DNA from: Sulfuritalea sp.
Lineage (GTDB): Bacteria; Pseudomonadota; Gammaproteobacteria; Burkholderiales; Rhodocyclaceae
Assembly (NCBI GenBank): GCA_023229545.1
Contig: JALNZB010000004.1
Location: forward strand, 1-64,000
DNA: 64,000 nt
Direction of reading: 5' to 3'
Shown here: positions 18,009 to 26,700 of the stretch, piece by piece
Layout of the letters: each line of letters begins with the position of its first letter
Position numbering within the stretch: the stretch's first letter is position 1
Translations under genes and position numbers: made by a program
The notes under the pieces: model-generated
Database searches by the model: none
What the model was told of the DNA's origin: nothing
What the model saw: the letters and a program-made list of their open reading frames with translations, nothing else

Positions 18009-18260
18009 GGTTTGCCTTCCCCTCTGTCCCGCCGAGTGGAGGAAGGTTCGCCGGGGAATTCCGGTCGCGTTGTCTGAGCGCAGCGAGTTTAGCGACCGGC
18101 CCGGCGGGCCTTGCTCCGTGAGGGTAGCCCGCAGGGCCGGGGCGGCGGGGACCGTTTCTTTGCCTACTTTCTTGCGCGAACAAGAAAGTAGGTCGCCGCG
18201 CCGGGGCGAGTCCCGGCATTCTCGCAACTACTACTGGATTCCCGCCTTCGCGGGAATGAC
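18009..18260 (-). repeat. Right ~260-bp inverted repeat of TIR cassette
   Basis: This is the inverted counterpart of 16563-16828. It has a perfect hairpin CTACTTTCTTG / CAAGAAAGTAG (18164-18191) and the dRS3-like ATTCCC-N8-GGGAAT at 18238-18257. With copy 4 it fills most of the gap between the TIR gene and the mazF-like gene. I see no coding sequence in it. Confidence 0.85.
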
Positions 18261-18267
18261 GGACTGC

Positions 18268-18292
18268 CAAAAGTCGGCGCCGACGGCACGGC
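18268..18292 (-). repeat. Dispersed 25-bp repeat, copy 4 (right end of TIR cassette)
   Basis: On the minus strand it reads GCCGTGCCGTCG then GCGCCGACTTTTG. It is inverted relative to copy 3 and sits just outside the right inverted repeat. Confidence 0.8.
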
Positions 18293-18311
18293 GCTTCATG
18301 AGGCCGCCGTG

Positions 18312-18647
18312 TCAAGCCGGTTCGAATACGGCCTGCAAAGTGCGCAAGGTCTTCTCCAGAGTCACGGGATGAACCGCCCCCACCCGCTTCACCAATCGCG
18401 ACTTGTCCAGCGTCCGGATTTGATCCAGCAGGATCAAGCCGGATTTCCCCTGGAAGGTGAGCGGGATGCGAAACCCGGCGGCGCGCGAGCCGGTGGTCAT
18501 CGGGGCGACGATCACCGTGCGCAGGTAATCATGCATTTCGGCCGGCGATATGAGCACGCAGGGGCGGGTCTTCTGGATCTCACTGCCGACGGTGGGATCG
18601 AGGCAGGCAAGCCATACCTCTCCGGCCTTGACCTTCGGCGGATTCAC
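18312..18647 (-). CDS. MazF/PemK-family endoribonuclease toxin
   Basis: Toxin of 111 residues from a GTG that overlaps the antitoxin stop by 4 nt (GTGA). MazF hallmarks are AGEVWLACLDPTVGSEIQKTRP, the active-site region RPCVLISPAEMHD, and TVIVAPMTTGSR. The family cuts mRNA at short sequences. An ATG at 18689 would lie inside the antitoxin gene. Partner is the gene directly upstream. Confidence 0.9.
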   Translation of the reverse strand: MNPPKVKAGEVWLACLDPTVGSEIQKTRPCVLISPAEMHDYLRTVIVAPMTTGSRAAGFRIPLTFQGKSGLILLDQIRTLDKSRLVKRVGAVHPVTLEKTLRTLQAVFEPA

Positions 18648-18892
18648 CAGACCAGCTCCGCATCGCCTTCGTTGCCGAATTCCGGCCACACCAGCACGTC
18701 ATCGCCGGCCTCGGCAATGCGCTGGCTGTCCCTGGCCCAGTCTTCACGAGGATTGCGCTTGAACGGCCGAATTTCGATCACGCCATTATTCACTTGCAGG
18801 TCGGCAACCTCTTCCAGCCCGACCTGCGCCATGATCGGCTTGGGGATCAGCACCCCCTGGGAATTCCCCATTTTCCTTATCGATACCTGCAT
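18644..18892 (-). CDS. MazE-type AbrB-fold antitoxin
   Basis: Antitoxin of 82 residues. The N-terminal swapped-hairpin DNA-binding fold (SIRKMGNSQGVLIPKPIM) is typical of MazE. The acidic tail (DDVLVWPEFGNEGDAELVW) is the expected toxin-binding part. A strong GGAGG lies 8 bases before the ATG. It should neutralise the following MazF-like toxin and repress the pair. Confidence 0.9.
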   Translation of the reverse strand: MQVSIRKMGNSQGVLIPKPIMAQVGLEEVADLQVNNGVIEIRPFKRNPREDWARDSQRIAEAGDDVLVWPEFGNEGDAELVW

Positions 18893-18973
18893 GCCAATTT
18901 ACCTCCGAAACTCTTGTAAGCACAATGTTACCACGCTGGCTACTCGACACAAAACACGGCGCGCCACAAACAC

Positions 18974-18986
18974 GCACCGACTCTTG
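18974..18986 (+). repeat. Degenerate half copy of 25-bp repeat
   Basis: GCACCGACTCTTG matches the 3' half of the repeat with one mismatch, between the two toxin-antitoxin pairs. The 5' half is not recognisable, so this could be chance. Confidence 0.35.
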
Positions 18987-19004
18987 CGAGTCTCGGTAAT
19001 AACC

Positions 19005-19421
19005 TCAGCCCGGCGCCGATACCGCAGGTTCCAGCCCAAGACGGCGGGCGGTCTTGGCGAAGCGGGTATCGAAAGTGGCGAGGCCGCTGCACAGGCCGGA
19101 CTGCGCCAGGTGCAGGGCGTCGGAGAAGTCCAGTCCCTGGCGATACCAAGCCAGCGCCTGACTGACTGCGGCGGCGCGGTCGACGGTCAGGTTTTCGACG
19201 GCGAGCATGTCTTCGAATACGGCGGCAATGTCTTCCGCCGGCATGCCATAGGCGCCGCGCAGCACCCATTCGAGTTCCTCGATCACGGTCACCGGCACGA
19301 AGAGTTGGTCGCCCGAGGACAGCAGGGTCTGGGCGCGCTTTCTCTGCGCCTTGGTCGCGGCGTCGGCATCGGTTTCGACCGCAATGGCGCGGGCAAGGAC
19401 ATTGGTGTCGAGCGCGATCAT
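19005..19421 (-). CDS. VapC-type PIN-domain toxin
   Basis: PIN-domain ribonuclease of 138 residues with the acidic metal site: MIALDTNVL (first Asp), a central Glu in VTVIEELEWVLR, and GLDFSDALHLAQS plus LATFDTRFAK near the end. VapC toxins cut tRNA or rRNA. The start overlaps the antitoxin stop by 4 nt (ATGA). Confidence 0.9.
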   Translation of the reverse strand: MIALDTNVLARAIAVETDADAATKAQRKRAQTLLSSGDQLFVPVTVIEELEWVLRGAYGMPAEDIAAVFEDMLAVENLTVDRAAAVSQALAWYRQGLDFSDALHLAQSGLCSGLATFDTRFAKTARRLGLEPAVSAPG

Positions 19422-19675
19422 GGCCTGCCTTGCTTCTTCGCCACCGCCAGCCCCTGCAAGTCTTCAACCGACAGCGGCTTGCCGCGACGGGCGACGCGGT
19501 CGAACAGAACCGAGGCCGGCTTCTTTTCCCCGCCACCGGCGGCGCGCACCAGAATGCCGTCGCCATTCGGCGCCAGCTCGACGCGAACGCGGGCGCCCGG
19601 CGCCAGCGAGACCTGCCGGCAAAGCTCGGCGGGCAACACCACTTGCCGCTTGCCTGAAAGAATCATGGTGCTCAT
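19418..19675 (-). CDS. VapB-type AbrB-fold antitoxin
   Basis: Antitoxin of 85 residues with the AbrB motif MILSGKRQVVLPAELCRQVSLAPGARV (in two parts) and a C-terminal toxin-binding tail. AGGAGG lies five bases before the ATG at 19675. An upstream in-frame ATG has no ribosome site. It is paired with the overlapping VapC gene. Confidence 0.88.
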   Translation of the reverse strand: MSTMILSGKRQVVLPAELCRQVSLAPGARVRVELAPNGDGILVRAAGGGEKKPASVLFDRVARRGKPLSVEDLQGLAVAKKQGRP

Positions 19676-19792
19676 GGCTGCCTCCTGACGTTCGAATGGC
19701 GCCAGTGTAGGCCGATTGCCGCCGTCGTTCAACTGCGTTCAACTAGTGGTCGCGATGCTGCCGAATTTGAAGGGGGCAAGCCCCGGCTGCGG

Positions 19793-20560
19793 CTACTTCT
19801 GTTTTTCCAGGAAAGGCATCAGCAGATCCATGGGCAGCGGAAAGATCACGGTCGTATTCTTGTCGGCGCCGATCACCGTCAGTGTTTCCAGATAGCGCAA
19901 CTGGATCGCCTGCGGCTCCTGGGCGAGAATCTTCGCCGCCTGGAACAGCTTTTCGGCGGCCTGCAATTCGCCCTCGGCGTGGATCACCTTGGCCCGCCGC
20001 TCGCGTTCCGCTTCGGCCTGGCGGGCGATCGCCCGAATCATGGATTCGGTCAGGTCGACCTGCTTGATTTCGACGTTGGCGACCTTGATTCCCCACGAGT
20101 CGGTCTGCGCATCGAGCGCCAACTGGATGTCCGTGTTCAGCTTCTCGCGCTCGGCGAGCATGTCGTCGAGCTGGTGCTTGCCCAGCACCGAGCGCAGCAT
20201 GGTCTGCGCCAGCTGGCTGGTGGCGTTTAAATAATCAACCACCTGAATGATGGCCTTTTGCGGATCGATGACGCGCAGATAGACCACGGCGCTGACTTTC
20301 ACCGACACGTTGTCGCGCGAGATCACGTCCTGAGTCGGCACCTCGAGCACCACCGTGCGCAAATCCACGCGTACCACCTGCTGGATGATCGGGATGATGA
20401 TGACCAGCCCCGGCCCCTTGACCTGCTCGAAGCGCCCGAGGGTGAACACCACGCCGCGCTCGTACTCGCGGAAAATGCGAACGGAGTTGAACAGAAAGAA
20501 CGCCGCCAGAACCACCAGAACAAAGCCGCCGCCCGTCCACCCGGAATCGAAGCCGATCAT
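19793..20560 (-). CDS. Slipin (stomatin/SPFH-family membrane protein)
   Basis: Membrane-anchored scaffold of 255 residues. One N-terminal hydrophobic segment (about 9-27) is followed by EYERGVVFTLGRFEQVKGPGL and an SPFH/Band-7 domain. The end is helical and Ala/Glu/Arg-rich (ARQAEAERERRAKVIHAEGE). Slipins organise membrane microdomains and often pair with NfeD, which is not seen here. AAGGAGGG precedes the ATG. It lies downstream of glnE and a small membrane protein on the same strand. Confidence 0.92.
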   Translation of the reverse strand: MIGFDSGWTGGGFVLVVLAAFFLFNSVRIFREYERGVVFTLGRFEQVKGPGLVIIIPIIQQVVRVDLRTVVLEVPTQDVISRDNVSVKVSAVVYLRVIDPQKAIIQVVDYLNATSQLAQTMLRSVLGKHQLDDMLAEREKLNTDIQLALDAQTDSWGIKVANVEIKQVDLTESMIRAIARQAEAERERRAKVIHAEGELQAAEKLFQAAKILAQEPQAIQLRYLETLTVIGADKNTTVIFPLPMDLLMPFLEKQK

Positions 20561-20685
20561 ATTTACCCTCCTTGCGCTGCAAGCTCGACGGCGAGCACCA
20601 GTCCGTTTGTACGCGCAAACACACCGCCATCGGTGTCCATAAGAGCAATAAATCCAATAAAGGTTCCAGGCTCGTTCGCCGAACC

Positions 20686-20910
20686 TCAGGCGCCCTCGCG
20701 TTCGGCGAGGCGGCGCAGGACGAGGGGAAATGCGCCGGTCAGGAAGCAGGCGATGGCCGACACGATCAGCGCCCAGCCGGCCATGTCGTCGTTGAACAGC
20801 GGATGGACGCGCTTCAGCATTCCCGCCAGCGCGGCGGCGCCAGCCAGCAGACAAATGAAGCCGAGCGCGGTGAAGACGACGAAGGTCCAGGGCCAATGGT
20901 GCGGTTTCAT
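20686..20910 (-). CDS. Small membrane protein, unrecognised
   Basis: 74 residues with two hydrophobic helices (about 7-30 and 42-63). The ATG overlaps the glnE stop by 4 nt (ATGA), which supports it as a real, translationally coupled gene. I do not recognise a family. The 125 bp to the next gene holds no feature I can name. Confidence 0.65.
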   Translation of the reverse strand: MKPHHWPWTFVVFTALGFICLLAGAAALAGMLKRVHPLFNDDMAGWALIVSAIACFLTGAFPLVLRRLAEREGA

Positions 20911-23603
20911 GCCTCGACTCGCTGCCCGGCATCGAAGACGATCCGCCACAACTCGCGCACCGCATCGACGCGCCGCTGCACCAGTTCGGGAGCCACGCGC
21001 GGGCGGGCGCCGTTGAGGCGCAGCGCGTGCTGCATGCGGCGGTAGTCGCGATAGGCGTTGCGCACTTCCTCGGCGAGATCGACCGGGATCAGGCCCAGAC
21101 CGGCGGCGATTTTCAGCAGCGCGATGTTGCCGAGGTTGCCGGTGAGTTCGGCGTGTCGATGCGAATAGCCGAGCACCAGATACTGAACCATGAATTCGAC
21201 ATCGACCAGGCCGCCGGGATCGTGCTTGAGATCGAAGGTCCGGTCGCGCTGGTCGCCCTTGGTGCCGTGGGCATCGACCATCTTCTGCCGCATGGCCAGC
21301 ACTTCGCTGCGCAGGGCGGCAAGGTCGCGCACCTGGCGCAGAACTTCGATGCGGATACGCTCGAAGGCCTCGCCCACGGCGCGGTCGCCGGCCGAGAAGC
21401 GGGCGCGGGTCAGGGCCTGGTGTTCCCAGACCCAGGCCGATTCGAGCTGATACTTGCGGAAGGCCTCGATGGAACTCACCACCAGGCCGGAGTCGCCGTT
21501 GGGCCGCAGTCGCAGGTCGGTCTCGAACAACTGGCCGGCCGAGGTCTGCGCCGAAAGCCAGGTATTGAGCCGGGTCCCCAGCCGTCCGTAGTTTTCGCCC
21601 GCCTCCGGCGCCGGATCGTCGAAGAGGAACACCAGGTCGAGATCGGAGGCGTAGCCCAGTTCCTTGCCGCCCAGCTTACCGTAGCTGATGACGGCGAACT
21701 TCGGCGTCTCGATGTGGCGTTTCGGCAGTTTCTTCCATGCCCCCTGGATCGCGGCATCGAGCAGGATGTCGGCGAGTTCGGACAGGTGATCGGCGAGTTT
21801 CTCGACCGTCAACAGGCCGGCGATGTCCTGCGTCAGTAAACGAAAAATCTGCGCGTGGTGCGCTTCGCGCAAGTGGTCCATCTGCCGCTCGGTGTCGGGC
21901 TCCAGTTGCTCCAGGTGCGCCGACAACTGGGCGCGGAAGGCCGCCCAGTCGGACACGGCATCGAGCAGGCGCGGGTCGAGCAGTTCGTCGAGCAGAAGCG
22001 GATGGCGTTGCAGGTAGCTTGCGGCCCAGCTCGAACTGCTGACCAGTTGCGCCACCTTTTGCAGCGTCTGCGGGTACTGCTGCAACAGGGCCAGGTAGGC
22101 CGCGCGCCGAGAAATGGATTCGAGCAGATCGACCCCGCGCGACAATGTTTCATCGGGATTCGGCAGCGCGGCGGCAGCCTCGATCAGGCGCGGCACGAGC
22201 ACATCGAAGCGGCTGCGGATGTCCTGCGACATCTGCTGGTAGAGCAGCCCCGAACGCAGCGCCGCCATGCGCTGCGCGGCGGCCGGCGGATTGCGGTAAC
22301 CCAGGCGCTCGAAGCGCTCGTCCTGCGCTTCGCCGCCAGCATCGTGCCAAAGTTCAGCCAGTACATGCTCGCCGTGATTGGGGTCGGCGAATACCTGCTC
22401 GAAGTGGCGCGACACCGTGGCGCGATGGTCGTCCAGTTCTTCCAGCAGCGCCTCGAAGCTGGCGAAACCCATGGCCCCGGTCACGCGCCGGCGATCCTCG
22501 GCGTTCACCGGCAGGCTGTGGGTCTGGGCATCGTCGAGGTATTGCAGGCGATGCTCAAGGCGACGCAGGAAAATATAGGCGGATTCCAGTTCCGCTGCCG
22601 CGTCCTGATTCAGGATGTTCCGCTCGGCCAGGAGTTTCAGCACCATCAGCGTCGGCTTGATCTGCAAGGGCGTGTCGCGCCCGCCGCGAATCAACTGGAA
22701 CACCTGGGCGATGAATTCGATTTCGCGAATGCCGCCGGGACCGAGCTTGACGTTATCGGCCATATCCTTCTTCGCCACCTCGCGGCGAATCTGGGCGTGC
22801 AGCTCGCGCATGGCGTTGATGGCGCCGAAATCGAAATACTTGCGGAAGACGAAAGGCTGCCGGATTTTCTCCAGCTCGTCGTGGCGGTCACCCGTCAGGG
22901 GGCGCGCCTTGATCCAGGCGTAACGCTCCCATTCGCGGCCCTGGGTCATGAAATAGTTTTCCAGCATGTCGAAGGAACACGCCAGCGGCCCGGAATCGCC
23001 ATTGGGCCGCAAGCGCATATCGACGCGAAAGACATAACCGTCCGCGGTCCCCTCGGCGATGGCGCCGATCAGGCCGCGACCGAGGCGGGTAAAAAACTCG
23101 AAGTTGGAAATCGGGCGCGAAGCGGCGCCCGCCGCGTCCGTCTCGCCATCCTCGGCATAGACGAAGATCAGGTCGATGTCGGAAGACACGTTCAGCTCGC
23201 GCCCGCCGAGCTTGCCCATGCCCAGGACGATCAGTTGCTGCGCCCGGCCATCGGCGCCGCGCGGCGTGCCGTAGCGTTCAATCAGGCCGGCGCCGAGCAC
23301 CGCCGCCGCCTTGGTCACCGCCAGCTCGGCGATCAGGGTCATGCATTCCGTCACTTCGGACAACGGCGCCAAGCCCGCCAGATCGCGCGCGGCGATGCGG
23401 GCGTAGGCGCGCTGCTTGAGTTGTCGCAGCACCTGCTTGAGATTGTCTTCGGTGACGGGCTGAGCGGCGAGCCACATCGATAGCTCTTCGGCGCTCACCG
23501 GCTGATGCCGGGCGGACGCGATTTCAGCTGCCAGCACCGGCCTGGCCGCCAGCAGGCGGCCAAGGTAAGGCGATGATTCCGCAATATCAGGGAGGAAGGG
23601 CAT
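20907..23603 (-). CDS. glnE: Bifunctional glutamine synthetase adenylyltransferase/deadenylase
   Basis: GlnE adds AMP to, and removes it from, glutamine synthetase under control of PII proteins. At 898 residues it has both nucleotidyltransferase halves: GKLGGRELNVSSDIDLIFVY in the N-terminal deadenylase and GKLGGKELGYASDLDLVFLF in the C-terminal adenylylase, each with the paired Asp residues. The helical linker lies between. The length is normal. Confidence 0.97.
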   Translation of the reverse strand: MPFLPDIAESSPYLGRLLAARPVLAAEIASARHQPVSAEELSMWLAAQPVTEDNLKQVLRQLKQRAYARIAARDLAGLAPLSEVTECMTLIAELAVTKAAAVLGAGLIERYGTPRGADGRAQQLIVLGMGKLGGRELNVSSDIDLIFVYAEDGETDAAGAASRPISNFEFFTRLGRGLIGAIAEGTADGYVFRVDMRLRPNGDSGPLACSFDMLENYFMTQGREWERYAWIKARPLTGDRHDELEKIRQPFVFRKYFDFGAINAMRELHAQIRREVAKKDMADNVKLGPGGIREIEFIAQVFQLIRGGRDTPLQIKPTLMVLKLLAERNILNQDAAAELESAYIFLRRLEHRLQYLDDAQTHSLPVNAEDRRRVTGAMGFASFEALLEELDDHRATVSRHFEQVFADPNHGEHVLAELWHDAGGEAQDERFERLGYRNPPAAAQRMAALRSGLLYQQMSQDIRSRFDVLVPRLIEAAAALPNPDETLSRGVDLLESISRRAAYLALLQQYPQTLQKVAQLVSSSSWAASYLQRHPLLLDELLDPRLLDAVSDWAAFRAQLSAHLEQLEPDTERQMDHLREAHHAQIFRLLTQDIAGLLTVEKLADHLSELADILLDAAIQGAWKKLPKRHIETPKFAVISYGKLGGKELGYASDLDLVFLFDDPAPEAGENYGRLGTRLNTWLSAQTSAGQLFETDLRLRPNGDSGLVVSSIEAFRKYQLESAWVWEHQALTRARFSAGDRAVGEAFERIRIEVLRQVRDLAALRSEVLAMRQKMVDAHGTKGDQRDRTFDLKHDPGGLVDVEFMVQYLVLGYSHRHAELTGNLGNIALLKIAAGLGLIPVDLAEEVRNAYRDYRRMQHALRLNGARPRVAPELVQRRVDAVRELWRIVFDAGQRVEA

Positions 23604-23766
23604 CGGTTAGAATTTGCACAAGCGCTTTGACAGCCCATTTTAACGTGGCCAAAGGCGCATCCCCTTCATCTCCGCGCCCAGCGCCGCCAAGCCCATTATT
23701 TCCCGCCTGCTTTCCCGTCTGCGCCTGCTACCGCGAGCCGATTCCCGGCTGCGAGTTCTGCTGCGC

Positions 23767-26700
23767 GTGTTCATATGGGCCGTGACGCTGGGCTACTTCG
23801 CCTTTGCCCTGCTGCTGCTGGCCTTGCGCTACGCCATCCTGCCGCAGATCGAGAACTATCGGGGCGATGTCGAGCGAATGATCAGTGCATCCATCAATCG
23901 CCCGGTCGCCATCCGCAAGATAGAGGCGCACTGGGCCGGGCTGCGCCCCGCGCTGAATCTGAAGGGCTTCGCGATTCACGACACCCAGGGCCGTCCCGCA
24001 CTGGGTTTCGATCAAGTCGAAGCCGAACTGGCGTGGAGCTCGCTGTGGCATTTTCAGTTGCGGCTGGCGCGGCTGGAACTGAACGCGCCGACGCTGCTGT
24101 TGCGCCGCGACAACCAGGGCCGCCTGTTCGCCGCCGGGCTGGAAATCACCCCGCAGTCGAGCGCCGAGGACGACTTTACCGACTGGTTGCTGGCGCAGGA
24201 TAGCGTCATCATTCGCGATGCCCGCATCGCCTGGCACGACGAGTTGCGCGGCGCGCCGCCACTGGAATTGCAGCACCTGAATTTTCAGCTCGACAACAGC
24301 GGCGACCGCCATCGCTTCGGCTTTACCGCCGAACCGCCGCGCCAGTTGGCGGCGCGCATCGATATTCGCGGCGAGTTCAAGGGACACGACCTGGATCAAC
24401 TCGACGCCTGGAAAGGCGAGGTCTACACCGAGCTGGACTACGCCGACCTCGCCGTCTGGCGCGCCTGGGTCGATTATCCGGTGGCCTTGCCGCAAGGCAG
24501 CGGCGCGCTGCGACTGTGGCTGGGATTCGCCAACAGACAACTGATCTCGGCCACCGCCGATGTGCGGCTGGCCGACCTGCGCTTGCAACTGCGCCCCAAG
24601 CTGCCCGAACTGGACCTGCTCCGGCTTGAAGGTCGGCTGGCGGGCCGCCGCCTCGATGGCGGCGGCTTTGAAGCCGAACTGAAACATCTGACGCTGGCAA
24701 CCCGCGACGGTCTTGCGCTGCAACCGACCGACCTGAAACTGGTCTGGCAGGAGGCCGCCGCCAACCGCCCGCCGCAGGGCTCGGCCAGCGCCAACGGTCT
24801 CGATCTCGATGCCCTCGCGCGTCTCGCCGCTTACTTGCCGCTGGACGAGACGACCCGCGACCACCTGGCCCGACACGCGCCGCATGGCCGTGTCTTCGAT
24901 CTGAAACTCGACTGGAAGGGTCGCTTTGCCAGTCCCGAAAACGCCGGGTTGCCCGACTCGTGGAGCATCAAGGGCCGCTTTGAAAACCTTGGGCTCACGG
25001 CCCTGGGCCCGGTGCCGGGCGTTTCCGGCATCAGCGGCCACATCGAGGGCAACCAGAAAAGCGGCAGCTTGCGGCTCGATGGTCAGCACACGGCCCTTGA
25101 ACTGCCAAACATCTTCGCCGACCCGAAACTGGAACTGGACGCCTTCGCCGCCGATCTCAACTGGCAAATCGCCACCGGCGGCTTGCGCGTAAGCCTGAAA
25201 AAGGCCAGCTTCCACAATCAGGATGCGGCCGGCGAAGCCAGCGGCAACTGGCACGCGCTCGCCGAGGGGCCGGGCGAGATCGATCTCGACGCCCGCCTCA
25301 CGCGCGGCAAGGGCGACGCCGTCTGGCGCTACATGCCGCTGGTTGTGGGTAAAGGCGTGCGCGACTGGCTGCGCGTCGCCATTATTGGCGGCAAGGCCAG
25401 CGAAGTCACGCTGAAGTTGCGCGGCGATTTGCGCCAATTTCCTTTTCGCGACGGCAAGGGCGGCATCTTCGAGGTGCGCGGCAAATTCAACAACGCCAGC
25501 CTGCGCTACGCCGGACTTTGGCCGGAAATCAACGATATCGAGGGCGAGCTGCTGTTTGCCGGCCAGCGCATGCTGATCACCGGCAGGAGCGGCAGGATTT
25601 TCGGCGTCGGTCTGCGCGAGGTACGCGCGGAAATTGCCGATATCGAGCAAATGGAAGAACTGCTCACCGTAAGCGGCAAAGCCGCCGGCCCGACGACCGA
25701 TTTCCTGCGTTTCGTCGAGGCCAGCCCGGTCGGCGAGCGTATCGACCACTTCACCGAGGACCTGAAAGCGGAAGGCAGCGGCGAACTCGACCTCAAACTC
25801 AGCCTGCCGCTGCGCCGGCTGGCGAATTCAAAGATCGACGGCGGCTATCGCTTCGACGGCAACCGCCTGACGGTGGACGAGGATCTGCCGGCGCTGGCCG
25901 AGGTGCGCGGCGCCTTGCGCTTTTCCGCCGATCACCTCGAAGCGCACGGCATTCGCGGCACGCTGCTGGGCATGCCGCTCGCCGTCGACGTGAAGACGGT
26001 CGGCGACGGCGGTGTCCAGATCAACGCCGCCGGCGAAATCAACGTCGCCACGCTGCGACGCCAGTTTCCGCATCCCGTGTTCGATCATCTGGCGGGCGGC
26101 GCGAAATGGACGGGCAGCGTGCGCGTCAAGAAGAAGTCGGCGGAAGTGAAGCTGGGCTCGAACCTGATCGGACTTTCATCGAGCCTGCCGGAGCCCTTCA
26201 ACAAACCGGCCACGGAGGCGCTGGCCTTCAGCCTGGAGCGCAAGCCGCCAACCGATGCGGCACGCACGACCACCGTGCCGCGAACGCCGACTCTTGCAAA
26301 ACCTGGCGCGGCACAGGACATGCTCGACATCGGCCTCGGCCACGTCTTGCGTATTCAATTGGTGCGCCGCCACGATGTCAGGCCGCCGGTCATCGCTCGC
26401 GGCCTGATTGCCGTCGGCGATGTCAGCGCCAGCCTGCCGGAACGCAATCTGACGGTGGCGGCGAACCTGCCGCGCATCAACGCCGATTTCTGGGGCAAGC
26501 TGCTGGCGAATCAGGCGAAGGACGGCGATCAGGGCGAAGCGGCACTGCCGCCGCTGCCCGCCGTGCAATTCGATTTGCGCACCGCCGACCTGATCGTGCA
26601 GGACAGGAGCTTCCATGATGTCCGCATCAGCGGCAGCCGGGCAGCGGCTGCCGACAGCACGCGCTTCGATCTGAAGAGCCGCGAACTGGCCGGCAACTTC

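Noticed and set aside
16563..18260. Insertion sequence or composite transposon
   Set aside because: There is no transposase or recombinase gene between or beside the inverted repeats, so only a cargo-type cassette is claimed.
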